DNA from: Paenibacillus aurantius
GTDB taxonomy: Bacteria; Bacillota; Bacilli; Paenibacillales; NBRC-103111
Direction of reading: 5' to 3'
Length of the DNA stretch: 64,000 bases
Assembly (NCBI RefSeq): GCF_032268605.1
Contig: NZ_CP130318.1
Span: 4,377,501 to 4,441,500, forward strand
Position numbers and translations under genes: made by a program. The notes under the pieces were generated by a model. It saw only the letters and a program-made list of their open reading frames with translations. It was not told the origin of the DNA and did not search any database. This document shows, one piece after another, positions 24,139 through 34,133 of the stretch (within the stretch, counting starts at the first letter, position 1; every line of letters starts with the position of its first letter).

Positions 24139-26925
24139 ATGGTTCAAGCTAAGAAGGTATGGTGGATAGGCTTGATGCTGGCGATGGTTTTGCAGGTGGT
24201 TGGGGTGCCGCCTCACGTTATTCAGCCGGCATCCGCCCAATCTAACGAGAACCTGCTGGCAAACCCGGGGTTTGAAAGTGATTGGACGAACTGGTCCAGC
24301 TTGGGCGGCGATGATTCGATCGATACGACTACCGCCCACAGCGGATCCAAAAGCCTGAAGTTTGTCGGCAACATGAACAATCTTAACAACAAAGTCGCCT
24401 CCGCCTCTTACATCAATGTAACGGAAGGTCAACCGATTCGGATCCGGCTCTATTCCAAGGACACGCTGACCGCCGGGACAACCACCGTCGGCATCCGGTT
24501 CTGGGATGAGAACGGAACGACGATCTCCTATGATTTCTTTCCGCTTCCATCCTCCAGCAATTGGATCAATCAGGAACAAACCATCATCACCCCCAAAAAT
24601 ACCTCGAAGCTGAATCCGGTGAAGTACTCCATGAGGGCGACCCTTTATATCCAGGTTCAGGAGAGCGCCTCAGGAAGCGTCTGGATCGATGATGTCTCCC
24701 TGACGACCGACAATCTCCTAAGCGATCCGGGCTTTGAGCTGAACAATTCCAGCTGGGCGGGCAGCCTGACGTACAATACCACGGCTGCAAATGTTCGGAC
24801 GGGGAACGCCTCGGCCCAGATCATCGGGAATGCCGGCAGCTTCAACGAATTCCATTCCGCTTCCTTTATCCCGATCGATGAGAATCAGAACGTGACCTTG
24901 ATGGCCAACGCCAAGAGTACGCTGGCGTATAACGAAACGTTGAAAATCGGGTTCGCCTTCTACGATGCCTCGCAAAACCTGCTGTCCTACTCGTGGTCGG
25001 ACCGGGTGGTCAACAGCGGCTCGTGGGCTACGGCCACCTACTCCGCCCAGTCTCCTGCCGGAACCCAGTATGTCAAAGCTTATTTCTGGATCAGCCAGAA
25101 CGCGGCGGGGACGGCCTGGATCGATGACGTGGTCCTGTACTCGCAAAACATTTTGCTGAACCCCGGCTTTGAAGACGGGTATGCCTCTTGGAATCAACGC
25201 GCCACTTCCCTTGATCCCGCTGCTGCTCATAGAGGGACCAAGGCGGTCAAATTTACCGGCGATCCGGCTAATGCCTTTAACGTTATGGAGTATGTGAACC
25301 TGCTGCCGGCCGCTCCCGGTGACAATTTCATGCTGAAATCCTATGTCAAAAGCAACCTGACCGCCGGCAGCTTCCAGATCGGCCTGCGGTTCGTTAAAGC
25401 AGACCGGTTAACCTCGAACGGATATACCTGGTCTACCACTGTCTTGTCCTCGAACTGGGTGGAGAATAACGATGTTTTTGTGGTACCGGAGGGAACCTAT
25501 TACGTACAGCCCTATTTGATGTTGAGCCAGGATGCCGTCGGCAGCGTGTGGGTGGACGATACGTTACTTAGCCAAGTCCCCCAATCCCTTAAGCTTACCC
25601 TGCCGGAAAAGCATGTGTGGAGCACGGATTCCAAGATCATGACCAACTTCGAAATTAACCTTTCCAAAGGAAGCCTGTCGGATTATAAAGTAAAGCTGGA
25701 ACGGTACACCTTCGGAAGCTCGACACCCGTTACCAGCAAAGAGTATTTGACCCTGTCGCCAAGCTTTGCGGATTATTTCGACGTCTCCACTCTTCCTTCC
25801 GGCTATTCCATCTACAAAGCCCATCTCATCAAAAAAAGCGACTCCTCCGTCCTTCAAACGGTCGTTCAAGAAGTCCTGAAGGCGGACAAATACGCCTATC
25901 CCGTTCTGCCGGACACGGCCGCTTCCGGAGTGGATGCGAATAAAGCCTTTACCTTGAACGGCGCGACCTTTAATCCGCGCTACATGTATCATGTGGATCC
26001 TTATGATTACGCCTCTCTTAAGGAGCGCGGCTTCAATGCCGTTCAGGCCCGCGGCTCCAATCTGGATGCGCTGCAGTACGCCGGTCTTAAGGGAATGGTG
26101 ATGCTGTATCGTTCCTCCCAAGTGGACCTTTCCTATATACAGGAGCAAGTAACCAAATATAAGGATCATCCTGCTGTCTATGCCTGGCTGCTAAACGATG
26201 AACCGGATCTTACCAATATGAGCGCAACTCCGATTACAGAAGCCTACAATGCGATCAAGGCCATCGATCCGAATCATCCCGTATTCTTGAACACGGCTTA
26301 TAAGAAATCGCTGGTGAACGGCACTTATTTGGCCGGCCTCGATGTGACGAGTCATGATCCGTACCCTTTCGGGGGAAGCGATAAAGTGACGGACGTTAGC
26401 GAAGTCGTGGACGATCAAGCCGCCACGAATAAACCGATTGCTACCGTGCTGCAGGCTTTCGGAAACTACGGCACCTGGACGATTCCGACGGCCGAGCAAG
26501 TACGCGCCATGACTTACCTCGCCGTGAATCATGGAACGAAGGCCATCGGGACGTATGTTAATGACGATTATCCCGCCGGCTTCCTGCTTAAACGAGACGC
26601 TCCCCAGATTTGGGCCCAGTACAAAATCCTGAACCAAGAGCTGGAAACGTTGAAGTCCGTTATCGCCGCCGCGCCGGTTGCCCAGACGATTACCTCCTCT
26701 TCTCCTGCTCTTGATATCAAGGTCCGGGAATTCAGCGGAACCCGTTATCTGTTCGCCGTTAACACAACGCGGGATAACATTACTTCCACCTTCAGCGGAT
26801 CGGGATTAACCGGCAAAACGTCCGCCGAAGCCATATACGAATCCAGAACGAAACCGGTAAGCGGAGGAAGCTTAAGCGATACCTTCTCTCCTTACATGGT
26901 TCACATTTACAAGCTGACCCCATAA
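24139..26925 (+). CDS. Large secreted multi-CBM glycosidase-like protein
   Basis: A 928-residue secreted protein. Signal peptide with cleavage near ASA-QS (residue 34). Three tandem CBM4/9-like beta-sandwich modules (about 38-190, 193-334, 337-475), each opening with NPGFE or DPGFE and closing with VWIDD-like residues. Then a linker sandwich (480-590) and a TIM-barrel-like domain (about 600-860) with the putative acid/base in AWLLNDEPD (Glu near 688) and TVLQAFGNYGTW in the place of the usual nucleophile strand. No anchor motif at the C-terminus. ATG has AAGGAGGG upstream. It heads a plus-strand group with an oxidoreductase and a GH78-like enzyme. A paralogue with the same barrel lies at 35784. 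Confidence 0.8.
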   Translation: MVQAKKVWWIGLMLAMVLQVVGVPPHVIQPASAQSNENLLANPGFESDWTNWSSLGGDDSIDTTTAHSGSKSLKFVGNMNNLNNKVASASYINVTEGQPIRIRLYSKDTLTAGTTTVGIRFWDENGTTISYDFFPLPSSSNWINQEQTIITPKNTSKLNPVKYSMRATLYIQVQESASGSVWIDDVSLTTDNLLSDPGFELNNSSWAGSLTYNTTAANVRTGNASAQIIGNAGSFNEFHSASFIPIDENQNVTLMANAKSTLAYNETLKIGFAFYDASQNLLSYSWSDRVVNSGSWATATYSAQSPAGTQYVKAYFWISQNAAGTAWIDDVVLYSQNILLNPGFEDGYASWNQRATSLDPAAAHRGTKAVKFTGDPANAFNVMEYVNLLPAAPGDNFMLKSYVKSNLTAGSFQIGLRFVKADRLTSNGYTWSTTVLSSNWVENNDVFVVPEGTYYVQPYLMLSQDAVGSVWVDDTLLSQVPQSLKLTLPEKHVWSTDSKIMTNFEINLSKGSLSDYKVKLERYTFGSSTPVTSKEYLTLSPSFADYFDVSTLPSGYSIYKAHLIKKSDSSVLQTVVQEVLKADKYAYPVLPDTAASGVDANKAFTLNGATFNPRYMYHVDPYDYASLKERGFNAVQARGSNLDALQYAGLKGMVMLYRSSQVDLSYIQEQVTKYKDHPAVYAWLLNDEPDLTNMSATPITEAYNAIKAIDPNHPVFLNTAYKKSLVNGTYLAGLDVTSHDPYPFGGSDKVTDVSEVVDDQAATNKPIATVLQAFGNYGTWTIPTAEQVRAMTYLAVNHGTKAIGTYVNDDYPAGFLLKRDAPQIWAQYKILNQELETLKSVIAAAPVAQTITSSSPALDIKVREFSGTRYLFAVNTTRDNITSTFSGSGLTGKTSAEAIYESRTKPVSGGSLSDTFSPYMVHIYKLTP

Positions 26926-26988
26926 AGCAACCATCTGCCGGATCATCTGCATCTGGCGAGTCTAACTAAAGAAGGGATTATTCATCTT

Positions 26989-28194
26989 ATGACGGAAGCT
27001 TCGATTCAAAAGAAAGTAGGAATTGGAATACTGGGAACGGGAAGCCGCGGGGTCTATTTTGCCGGCGAATACTTCAGAAAGCACCCGGATTGCGTGTTAA
27101 CCGGTCTATGCGACGTTCGCCCGGAAAGCCTGGAATTTGCCCGGCGTGAGCTGGGTGATCTTCCGGCTACAACCTCGATCGATGACTTTCTGCAATTGCC
27201 CCATCTGGATGCCGTGGTGATCTGCAGCAATGACCACGCCCATGCCGATAATGCCGTTGCCGCTCTTGAGGCCGGCAAGCATGTCTATCTCGAGAAGCCT
27301 ATGGCCCAGACGATCGAGGATTGTGACCGGATCATCGAAGCCGCCGCCCGATCGGGCCGTGTCTTTATGGTGGGCCTGGAACTGCGATACTGTTCCCTGA
27401 TGATCGATATGAAGCGCATCATCTCCTCGGGAGAGATCGGAGAGATTAAGCTCGGCACGGTAACCGACAACGTTTCGGTAGGTGGCCACTATTATTATCA
27501 TGGGGCCAGACGGCGCAAGGATTACGTGAAAAGCCTCATCCTGGAGAAAGGGACGCATTCCCTTGACCTGGCGAATTGGCTGGTCGATGCGACGCCGGTA
27601 AAGGTATACTGCAGCGGCGGTCTGGATGTATTCGGCGGCAGCGCCCCGAACGATAAACGCTGCCGCGACTGCTCGGATGCCGGCACATGCCCTTATTATC
27701 TGGATACCGTGAGCGGTTACAAGATGGACTACGGCGATGTCAAGCTAAGCCATGACTTGTGTGTCTATGCGGTGGAATGCGATGTTCCCGATAATGCCTT
27801 CGTGCTTATCGACTATGATAACGGAGCCCGAATTTCGTATATGGAGTGTCATTTTACGCCGGAATACACACGGGAATTTATGTTTGTCGGCACCAAAGGG
27901 AAAATTTGGGGCTTCTACAACAACGAGCAGGATTTCAAGATCCGAGTATTGAAGCGGTTTACAGAGGAAGAGCAGGTCTACTATCCCGAGAAACGGGAGG
28001 GCGGACACGGTGGTGGAGATACGGGAATTGTGAACGAATTCGTCCGCCTGGTGCAGAAAGGGGAGCCCGTCTTCCAAGGGATTAAAGGGGCCCGCGACAG
28101 TGCGGCCATTGCCATTGCGGCCAGCGAGTCGTCCGAAACCGGAATGCCTGTGTGGATCCGCCCCAATGAGAAGGCGGCCGAGATGAATGTATGA
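26989..28194 (+). CDS. Gfo/Idh/MocA-family oxidoreductase
   Basis: A 401-residue NAD(P)-dependent sugar oxidoreductase: Rossmann start GIGILGTGSRG, the CSNDHAHADNAVAALEAGKHVYLEKPMA segment with the EKP lysine, and the catalytic-site region EKGTHSLDLANWL. A Cys-rich insert KRCRDCSDAGTCPYY (about residues 223-237) is seen in a subset of the family. Cytoplasmic. It lies 63 bp after the secreted glycosidase-like gene and 22 bp before the GH78-like gene, so it probably processes a sugar released by them. Confidence 0.92.
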   Translation: MTEASIQKKVGIGILGTGSRGVYFAGEYFRKHPDCVLTGLCDVRPESLEFARRELGDLPATTSIDDFLQLPHLDAVVICSNDHAHADNAVAALEAGKHVYLEKPMAQTIEDCDRIIEAAARSGRVFMVGLELRYCSLMIDMKRIISSGEIGEIKLGTVTDNVSVGGHYYYHGARRRKDYVKSLILEKGTHSLDLANWLVDATPVKVYCSGGLDVFGGSAPNDKRCRDCSDAGTCPYYLDTVSGYKMDYGDVKLSHDLCVYAVECDVPDNAFVLIDYDNGARISYMECHFTPEYTREFMFVGTKGKIWGFYNNEQDFKIRVLKRFTEEEQVYYPEKREGGHGGGDTGIVNEFVRLVQKGEPVFQGIKGARDSAAIAIAASESSETGMPVWIRPNEKAAEMNV

Positions 28195-28216
28195 AGCGTT
28201 GATATCAGGAGGGCTT

Positions 28217-30550
28217 ATGAACCCGCTCGAACCATCTAAATGGATATGGAATGAAGGCAGCCGGGATGAGGTCAATCAGTATGTGGAGTTCCGGCATGAA
28301 TTCCTTCTTCCGGAAGCTCCGGCTTCCACAAGGCTGTACCTGTCCGTTGATTCGGAGTATGCCGTTTGGATCAATGGAACCTTCGCCGACACTGGGCAGT
28401 ATGATGATTTCCCGCAGAACAAAGCTTACGACGAGTTATCCGTCGGACCTTGGCTCCGCGAAGGGAAAAACGTTCTGTGCATCCTGGCCTATTACCAGGG
28501 GCAGAACAGCTTTCAATATATCAAAGGCAGCCCCGGGCTTATCTACTCACTGGAGGCCGGCTCTCTGACGGTTAGGAGCGGCTCCGATACGTCCTTCCGC
28601 CCGTCTCCGGCCTATAGGAGCGGTCCTGTCCCGGTCAGCACCAACCAGCTGGGGTTCACGTTTGAATTCGATGCCGGACGAGACGATGGCTGGCTGACGG
28701 AAGCCTATCAAATGGGCGAAGACTGGAAGCGGTTTGGGGACGGCCCGGAAGCCCGAACGGGCCCCCGGCTGTACAAGCGGCCGGTTCCGAAGCTTGTCAT
28801 TCAGGATCGGTGTCCGGCAAAGCTGCTGAGCCAAGGCTTGTTCATTCGGCAGGCAGAACCGAACACCTCCGTAGCCGAGCTCATGCAGCACGATTATCTA
28901 TCTTACCGCTTACCGGAATCTCTTATGGAAACGGCCGGGGATTTCTCTCTCCCTTCCCCGGCCGGCCTTTCCCTCCGGCCATCGCTCTTTCGCGAGAATG
29001 GTGGGGTATACCTTCTATTGGATCTGGGCCGTGAGGAATGCGGGCTGCTGGACTTGGAGCTGGAGGCGGATGCGGGCGTCCTGGTGGACATTGCCTACGG
29101 CGAACATCTGGAGGATTTGCGGGTACGCGCGGAAGTGCGCGGCAAGCATTTTGCCACCCGGTACCAATGCGGGGAAGGGCGCCAAACGTTTACCCATTGC
29201 CTCAAAAGGTGGGCAGGCCGCTACCTGCAGGTGCACATCAGCGGGGTGACGGAACGGTTCGTGCTCTATTATGCCGGCCTGAGAGCAGTGGAATACCCTG
29301 TCGAAGCCAAGGGGGAATTCTACTGTCCCGACCGTCTTCATCAGCAGATTGAGAAGGTGGCCGTTCGTACTCTGCATCTGTGTATGCACGAGCATTATGA
29401 AGATACCCCATGGAGGGAACAGGCCCTCTATGCCATGGATGCCCGGAACCAGGCCCTATGCGGATATTACGGCTTCGGGGAGTATGAGCTTCCCGGAGCC
29501 TCCTTCCAGCTTCTTGAGGAGGGGCTGAAGGAAGACGGGTTTCTGGAAATTTGCGCTCCGGCCGAGAATGTCATCACCATTCCTTCGTTCAGTTTCTTGT
29601 GGGTGGTGGAGCTCGAGGAGCACCTCCTCTACAGCGGCAGATTCGAACTGGCCGAAGCCCGTTTGCCCGCGGTACAGCGCATGATGGATACGCATATCGG
29701 CCGGCTGCGGGACGGCTTGTTAGCCAATCCCGCCGGTTCCCGCTATTGGAATTTCTATGACTGGGCTTCGGGGATGGACAACTGGAGTGCCATTCTTCCT
29801 CCCGGGGCTTCAACGGATCGGATAGACTACGACGCTCCGCTCAACTTGTTCTTCGTGATGGCTCTGGATGCTGCGGCGAGCCTCCTGAAACTATGCGGCA
29901 GACCCGAGGCCTCTGAGCGCTACTCCTCCCTCTCCGCCAAAGTTAAAGCGGCGATTCAGGATCGGTTCTGGGATCCGGCCGAATCCGCTTACCGGACCTA
30001 TCGGCGGGAAAACGGCGTCGATCATTATGCGGAATTGACGCAGGCGTTGGCTTTGTGCGCGAAGGTTTGCCCCGAACCGCTGGCAGGCGGACTGAGGGAA
30101 CGGCTGGCAAAGCGGGATAACGGATGGGTACCGGTCACGCTCAGCTATTCCCTTTTCAAGTTCAAGGCTTTGCTGGAGGATCCCGAGCGGTACGGTCCGC
30201 TGGTCTTCCATTCCATTGCGGATGATTGGGGCGGGATGCTGTATAAAGGAGCGACCAGCTTCTGGGAAACGAAAGAAGGCGCCGATGCTTTTGACCGGGC
30301 GGGAAGTCTGTGCCATGGCTGGTCGGCGATTCCCGTTTATTTTTATTACGCCTACCTTTTGGGAATTACCCCGGTAGAGCCCGGATTTAAAGTGTTTCGC
30401 TTTGAACCGGCTCGTTCGGTTTTTCATCAAGCCTCCGGCGTCGTCCCGACCCCTTATGGGCCGATCAGCGTGAAGTGGGAGGCGACTCCCCAAGGGCTTC
30501 ATAGCGACGTGACCTGGCCGGAAGGGATCGTCCCTCTAAGAAAGCAGTAG
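28217..30550 (+). CDS. GH78-like (alpha-L-rhamnosidase-type) glycosidase
   Basis: A 777-residue protein with N-terminal beta domains (sugar-binding WIWNEGSRDEVNQYVEFRHEF start) and an (alpha/alpha)6 barrel in the second half. Seen: HYEDTPWREQALYAMDARNQAL (about 394-415, catalytic acid region), WNFYDWASGMDNW, and GATSFWETKEGAD...SLCHGWSAIPVYF near the C-terminus, all typical of the GH78 family. No signal peptide, so it cleaves imported oligosaccharides. ATG 28217 has AGGAGGG just upstream; an upstream in-frame start overlaps the preceding gene. A terminator follows at 30589. Confidence 0.88.
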   Translation: MNPLEPSKWIWNEGSRDEVNQYVEFRHEFLLPEAPASTRLYLSVDSEYAVWINGTFADTGQYDDFPQNKAYDELSVGPWLREGKNVLCILAYYQGQNSFQYIKGSPGLIYSLEAGSLTVRSGSDTSFRPSPAYRSGPVPVSTNQLGFTFEFDAGRDDGWLTEAYQMGEDWKRFGDGPEARTGPRLYKRPVPKLVIQDRCPAKLLSQGLFIRQAEPNTSVAELMQHDYLSYRLPESLMETAGDFSLPSPAGLSLRPSLFRENGGVYLLLDLGREECGLLDLELEADAGVLVDIAYGEHLEDLRVRAEVRGKHFATRYQCGEGRQTFTHCLKRWAGRYLQVHISGVTERFVLYYAGLRAVEYPVEAKGEFYCPDRLHQQIEKVAVRTLHLCMHEHYEDTPWREQALYAMDARNQALCGYYGFGEYELPGASFQLLEEGLKEDGFLEICAPAENVITIPSFSFLWVVELEEHLLYSGRFELAEARLPAVQRMMDTHIGRLRDGLLANPAGSRYWNFYDWASGMDNWSAILPPGASTDRIDYDAPLNLFFVMALDAAASLLKLCGRPEASERYSSLSAKVKAAIQDRFWDPAESAYRTYRRENGVDHYAELTQALALCAKVCPEPLAGGLRERLAKRDNGWVPVTLSYSLFKFKALLEDPERYGPLVFHSIADDWGGMLYKGATSFWETKEGADAFDRAGSLCHGWSAIPVYFYYAYLLGITPVEPGFKVFRFEPARSVFHQASGVVPTPYGPISVKWEATPQGLHSDVTWPEGIVPLRKQ

Positions 30551-30588
30551 AAGTCGAGGAAGCTTGCCCTGTATATAATATAGTAAAA

Positions 30589-30627
30589 AGCCCTGCAGAC
30601 CGGACCCGTAAGTCCGCCCGCAGGGCT
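30589..30627. terminator. Bidirectional terminator after the GH78-like gene
   Basis: AGCCCTGC pairs with GCAGGGCT around an inner CGGAC/GTCCG stem, flanked by AAAAAG on the left and CTTTTG on the right. It lies between convergent genes and can end both. Confidence 0.85.
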
Positions 30628-30666
30628 CTTTTGCCGCTGTAAATGCCCTTCCCTTTCCGTCCGTTT

Positions 30667-32355
30667 TCAGCACGAGTCCATGCCTTTAAGAATGGCATCC
30701 GCCAGCACGCGGTCGAAGCTTCCCCACCCGGGATCGACATTGCCGTATGGATGGTTCAGCATATTTCCTTTGAGCTCCGTAAGAAAATACCGGCCATATA
30801 GGTGCAGCTGGAAGAAGTAAGAGTATCCTCCGACAAAAGCGATCTGGGTTTCCTGTGCGATCCGTTTCATCTGCTCATGAACCCGGTAGGTCTCCCGGCG
30901 GCTGCCGCTTTCGGAGAAAATCGGGTTTCTGCCGTTGTTGGTCAGCAGCAGGCAGCAGGCCCCTGCCCTTCGGCAGCCTTCGATGATCGCACGCAGGCTC
31001 CGTTCGCTGGCCTCGGTTTCCCCCGAATATCCGTCATTGATAAAGTATTCGATCATGACCAGATCCGGCTTAAGGCTCAGCACCTCATCCTGCAGCCTGG
31101 CAATTCCCCGCATACTGGATTCTCCCGACACCGCAACATTGGAGGTATAGAGAGCGCATGCCGGAAATTGGGTTCTTAAAGCATGAGCCACCTCGTAAGG
31201 CCAGCGGCCGGAACGGGTGGTGCTTTCCCCATAAAAAGCTATCCGGACCGGTTGGCCGTTCCGCATGCGTTCCATCACTGGTGCGAGGTGGGGGAACCTT
31301 TCCCGCTCTATAAAATGAAGAGGATCCCGGGGGCTGGTTCTCCTATCCATGAGCATGTGCGGCTTGGCGGAAATCTTGTAGCATGCCCCTCTTTCGGGGA
31401 GACCTTCGAGGGAAGCGAACGAGACAGCCAGCCCCCAGTCCACCCCCTTGCCATAGGCCGAAGGCACCATCAAGGGCACTTGATCCTCCAAGCTGAACAA
31501 AACCGGTTCGGACCACCGCAAGCTCGCTGCCTCCAACTGCTGCCCCGTCCCGTAGTCCTCACCGGACATAGCCATACGTACGGTAAAGGTAGGATCCTCG
31601 GAGGATACGTCCAGAATCTCCACGTAGTAGTCACGCGGCATCATATCCTCAAACCGGCCCGTTATCGCCGGCGGCTTCCCGTTATGGTTTCCTCCCGAAT
31701 ATAGCTCCACGCTTACTTGTCCGTCATGGATCTCCTGCTGGCCCCAGCCCAGAAACACATTGGCAAGAGGCACTCCCTCCGTAACAGCCGGAGGATCCGG
31801 CAGCAGCAGCTCCCTGGATTCATAGGGCTCCGTCATCCCCTCGATGACTTGGATCTCTCCATTCCGGAGGATAACAATGGTGTCATACCGGCACAGCCAC
31901 ACCTGGTAATCCAACGAGAGCAGCTGCCCGTCCCGGAGGCTTCCCTCCGGGTTTCTCTTGATCGTCCCCATGTACCAATCCACTACATAGTCTACGTTTT
32001 CCCGGTAGCATGGCTGACGGTCTTCTCCGTATACCCGAAGCGAACCCGGAACCATCCGCTGGTACGGCTCCCCTCCGCTCCCCCGAATGCCCTCCCCGTT
32101 CCAGCCGCCCGGTACGGTGCGGGCTTCCCCATGAAGGGTATACCGCTGGTTCGTTAGGATCCGGGATCCGGGAGGCGTCAGCTCCACTTCAACCGCTTCC
32201 TTCAAGGTAATTCGGATCCCATTTGCCAACAAGACTTCGCCTGGCTCAATTCGGAGCCCCCAGGGGGATCGGGAAGATGTGTTTACTTTCAACCCGGTAA
32301 TCTTTCGGTCCCTAACCCATTCATCCCGCATTTGCCCGACTCCATTCCCTGACAT
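30667..32355 (-). CDS. SGNH/GDSL hydrolase with large N-terminal region
   Basis: A 562-residue protein. The C-terminal 200 residues form an SGNH esterase: block I IAFYGESTTRSG (catalytic Ser), block II AVSGESS, block III EYFINDG (Asn) and block V NHPYGNV (His). The N-terminal 350 residues are beta-rich with no domain I recognise. No signal peptide. Such enzymes often remove acetyl groups from sugars. ATG 32355 is 6 bp after the permease stop, with AAGGGGTGA upstream, so it is the last gene of the importer operon and probably deacylates the imported oligosaccharide. Confidence 0.82.
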   Translation of the reverse strand: MSGNGVGQMRDEWVRDRKITGLKVNTSSRSPWGLRIEPGEVLLANGIRITLKEAVEVELTPPGSRILTNQRYTLHGEARTVPGGWNGEGIRGSGGEPYQRMVPGSLRVYGEDRQPCYRENVDYVVDWYMGTIKRNPEGSLRDGQLLSLDYQVWLCRYDTIVILRNGEIQVIEGMTEPYESRELLLPDPPAVTEGVPLANVFLGWGQQEIHDGQVSVELYSGGNHNGKPPAITGRFEDMMPRDYYVEILDVSSEDPTFTVRMAMSGEDYGTGQQLEAASLRWSEPVLFSLEDQVPLMVPSAYGKGVDWGLAVSFASLEGLPERGACYKISAKPHMLMDRRTSPRDPLHFIERERFPHLAPVMERMRNGQPVRIAFYGESTTRSGRWPYEVAHALRTQFPACALYTSNVAVSGESSMRGIARLQDEVLSLKPDLVMIEYFINDGYSGETEASERSLRAIIEGCRRAGACCLLLTNNGRNPIFSESGSRRETYRVHEQMKRIAQETQIAFVGGYSYFFQLHLYGRYFLTELKGNMLNHPYGNVDPGWGSFDRVLADAILKGMDSC

Positions 32356-32361
32356 TGTCCA

Positions 32362-33191
32362 TCACCCCTTCAAACCGGTCGAAGCGATTCCTTCGACGAA
32401 TTGTTTCTGGGCGAACAAGAAAACAACGACAACCGGGAGGGTGACAATGACGGCGGCCGCCATCAGGATTTGCTGCTCCAGGCCGACATCGCTTCTCAGG
32501 AAGAGAAGTCCAAGCGGAAGGGTAAACATTTCCTTATCGTGCAGGTACAAGAGCGGCCCGATCGTATTGCTCCACGCCCCCATGAACGTAAAAACGGCTA
32601 GCGCGGACAGCACCGCACGCGAAAGCGGGAAATAAATCCGCCAAAGCGCAGTCCAAGGGCCGCACCCGTCTATCTTGGAAGCTTCATAAAGCTCTTTCGT
32701 CGTGCTTTTATAGAATTGATGAAGCAGAAAGATGCCGAAGGAGCCGCCCAAAAAGGTGGGAACGATGAGAGGGTAATACGTATCCAAGGCACCGAACGAT
32801 TTCCAGATGAAATAGCCCGGGATCATGGTCACTTGAAAGGGCAGCATGAGGGTAGCGAGCATCCCCAAATACAGAACCTTCTTCAGCCGGAAGGTAAACA
32901 TCGCCATTCCGAAGGCCACCATCGAACAGGAAAGCAGGGTGCCGATCACATCGGCGATCACGATAACAAAACTGTTGAACGTGTATCTTGCAAAATCAAC
33001 CTTCACCCATACATCCGCATAGTTGCTCCAGACGACCGGGCTTGGAATCCATTGCGGCGGCAGCTTCGATACATTCATGCCTGCCTTCAGGGAGGTCGAG
33101 AGCATCCAGTAAAAAGGAATCAGCGTAACGATCCCCCCGCAAGCAGCAGGAGATGAATGACCGCATTCTTCATGGAATAACGGTTACTCAT
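32362..33191 (-). pseudogene. Sugar ABC permease (MalG type), frameshifted near the N-terminus
   Basis: The main frame (32362-33105) encodes a MalG-type permease with membrane helices and the loop ELYEASKIDGCGPWTALWRIYFPLSRAVL. Its true N-terminus lies in another frame: ATG 33191 (overlapping the upstream permease stop by 8 bp) reads MSNRYSMKNAVIHLLLLAGG, then the run of six G (33133-33138) shifts the frame into a stop. One extra G would give LLLLAGGIVTLIPFYWMLSTSLKAG, the normal family start. Either a real frameshift mutation, a phase-variable homopolymer or a sequencing error. The rest of the gene shows no decay. Confidence 0.85.
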
Positions 33192-34062
33192 AATGAACCC
33201 ACCTCTTCTCAAAGCGCTTCTGTACCAGGGTTACCGCCAGTATGACAATAAACAGGGCCCAGGACATGGCGGACGCATAGCCCATTTTGGTGGTCAGAAA
33301 AGCATCCTTGTAAATCAAGATGTTCGGGGTGACTTTGGAATCGGGAACCACGTTCGGGGAATCGAACATGACCAGAAAAACATCAAAGGCTTGAAAGGCC
33401 GAAATCGTCGATAACACCAGAACCAGGAAAATCATCGGCGACACAAGGGGGAATACAATCCTCCAGAACACCGACCACCGGTTCGCCCCTTCCAGGGAAG
33501 CCGCTTCATAAAGATCCTTCGGCACCCCCTGAATGGCTGCCAAGAGGATGACCATGGAGGAACCGACTCCCTTCCATACGTTCACAAGTGCGACACTCGT
33601 GATCGGAAGCCACCATTGCTTGCTGTCCAGCCAGTCGACAGGGGGAAGGGATAGGGAAGTGAGCATGTAGTTGACCATCCCGTAGGTCTTGTTCAGCAGC
33701 CAACCCCACATGGTGCCGCCGGCCAGCCAAGGAGTGACCACAGGCAGAAAGTACAGCATGCGGTAGAAGGATTTGCCCCGGATCGACTGGTTCAGGAAAT
33801 ACGCCAGCACAAGCGCCAAGATCGTCTGCAGCGGGACGAAAATGGCGGCAAACAGCAGGATATTTCTTAAGGAGTACCAGAAGGAGGCATCCTGAATCAG
33901 CCGGCTCCAGTTCCGGCCTCCTATCCAATCAGGCGCATTAAACATATCCCACTGGGTAAAGGTTAAATAAAGGGAAAAGAAGAACGGGAAAGCGAAAAAA
34001 ACCAACAGATTCAAACTGAAGGGCAAGGTCAATAGATAGCCCCAGCGAGCTTCATTTCGCAA
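33184..34062 (-). CDS. Sugar ABC transporter permease (MalF type)
   Basis: A 292-residue permease with six hydrophobic segments and the ABC loop KDLYEAASLEGANRWSVFWRIVFPLVSPM. The N-terminus (LLTLPFSLNLLVFFAFPFFFSLYLTF) is typical of carbohydrate uptake CUT1 permeases. It follows the binding-protein gene, separated by a hairpin, and overlaps the start of the frameshifted partner permease. Confidence 0.93.
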   Translation of the reverse strand: MRNEARWGYLLTLPFSLNLLVFFAFPFFFSLYLTFTQWDMFNAPDWIGGRNWSRLIQDASFWYSLRNILLFAAIFVPLQTILALVLAYFLNQSIRGKSFYRMLYFLPVVTPWLAGGTMWGWLLNKTYGMVNYMLTSLSLPPVDWLDSKQWWLPITSVALVNVWKGVGSSMVILLAAIQGVPKDLYEAASLEGANRWSVFWRIVFPLVSPMIFLVLVLSTISAFQAFDVFLVMFDSPNVVPDSKVTPNILIYKDAFLTTKMGYASAMSWALFIVILAVTLVQKRFEKRWVHYE

Positions 34063-34090
34063 GCTGCTTCCTCCTCTGGAACAAAAGGAT

Positions 34091-34123
34091 AGATGGCGGG
34101 GTCCGAAAGCCCCTCCGCCATCT
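34091..34123 (-). other. Intergenic hairpin between binding protein and permeases
   Basis: AGATGGCGG (34091-34099) pairs with CCGCCATCT (34115-34123) with inner GGG/CCC pairing and no T tract. Such stems after binding-protein genes commonly protect the upstream mRNA and lower permease expression. Confidence 0.55.
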
Positions 34124-34133
34124 CTTCCCTGCC

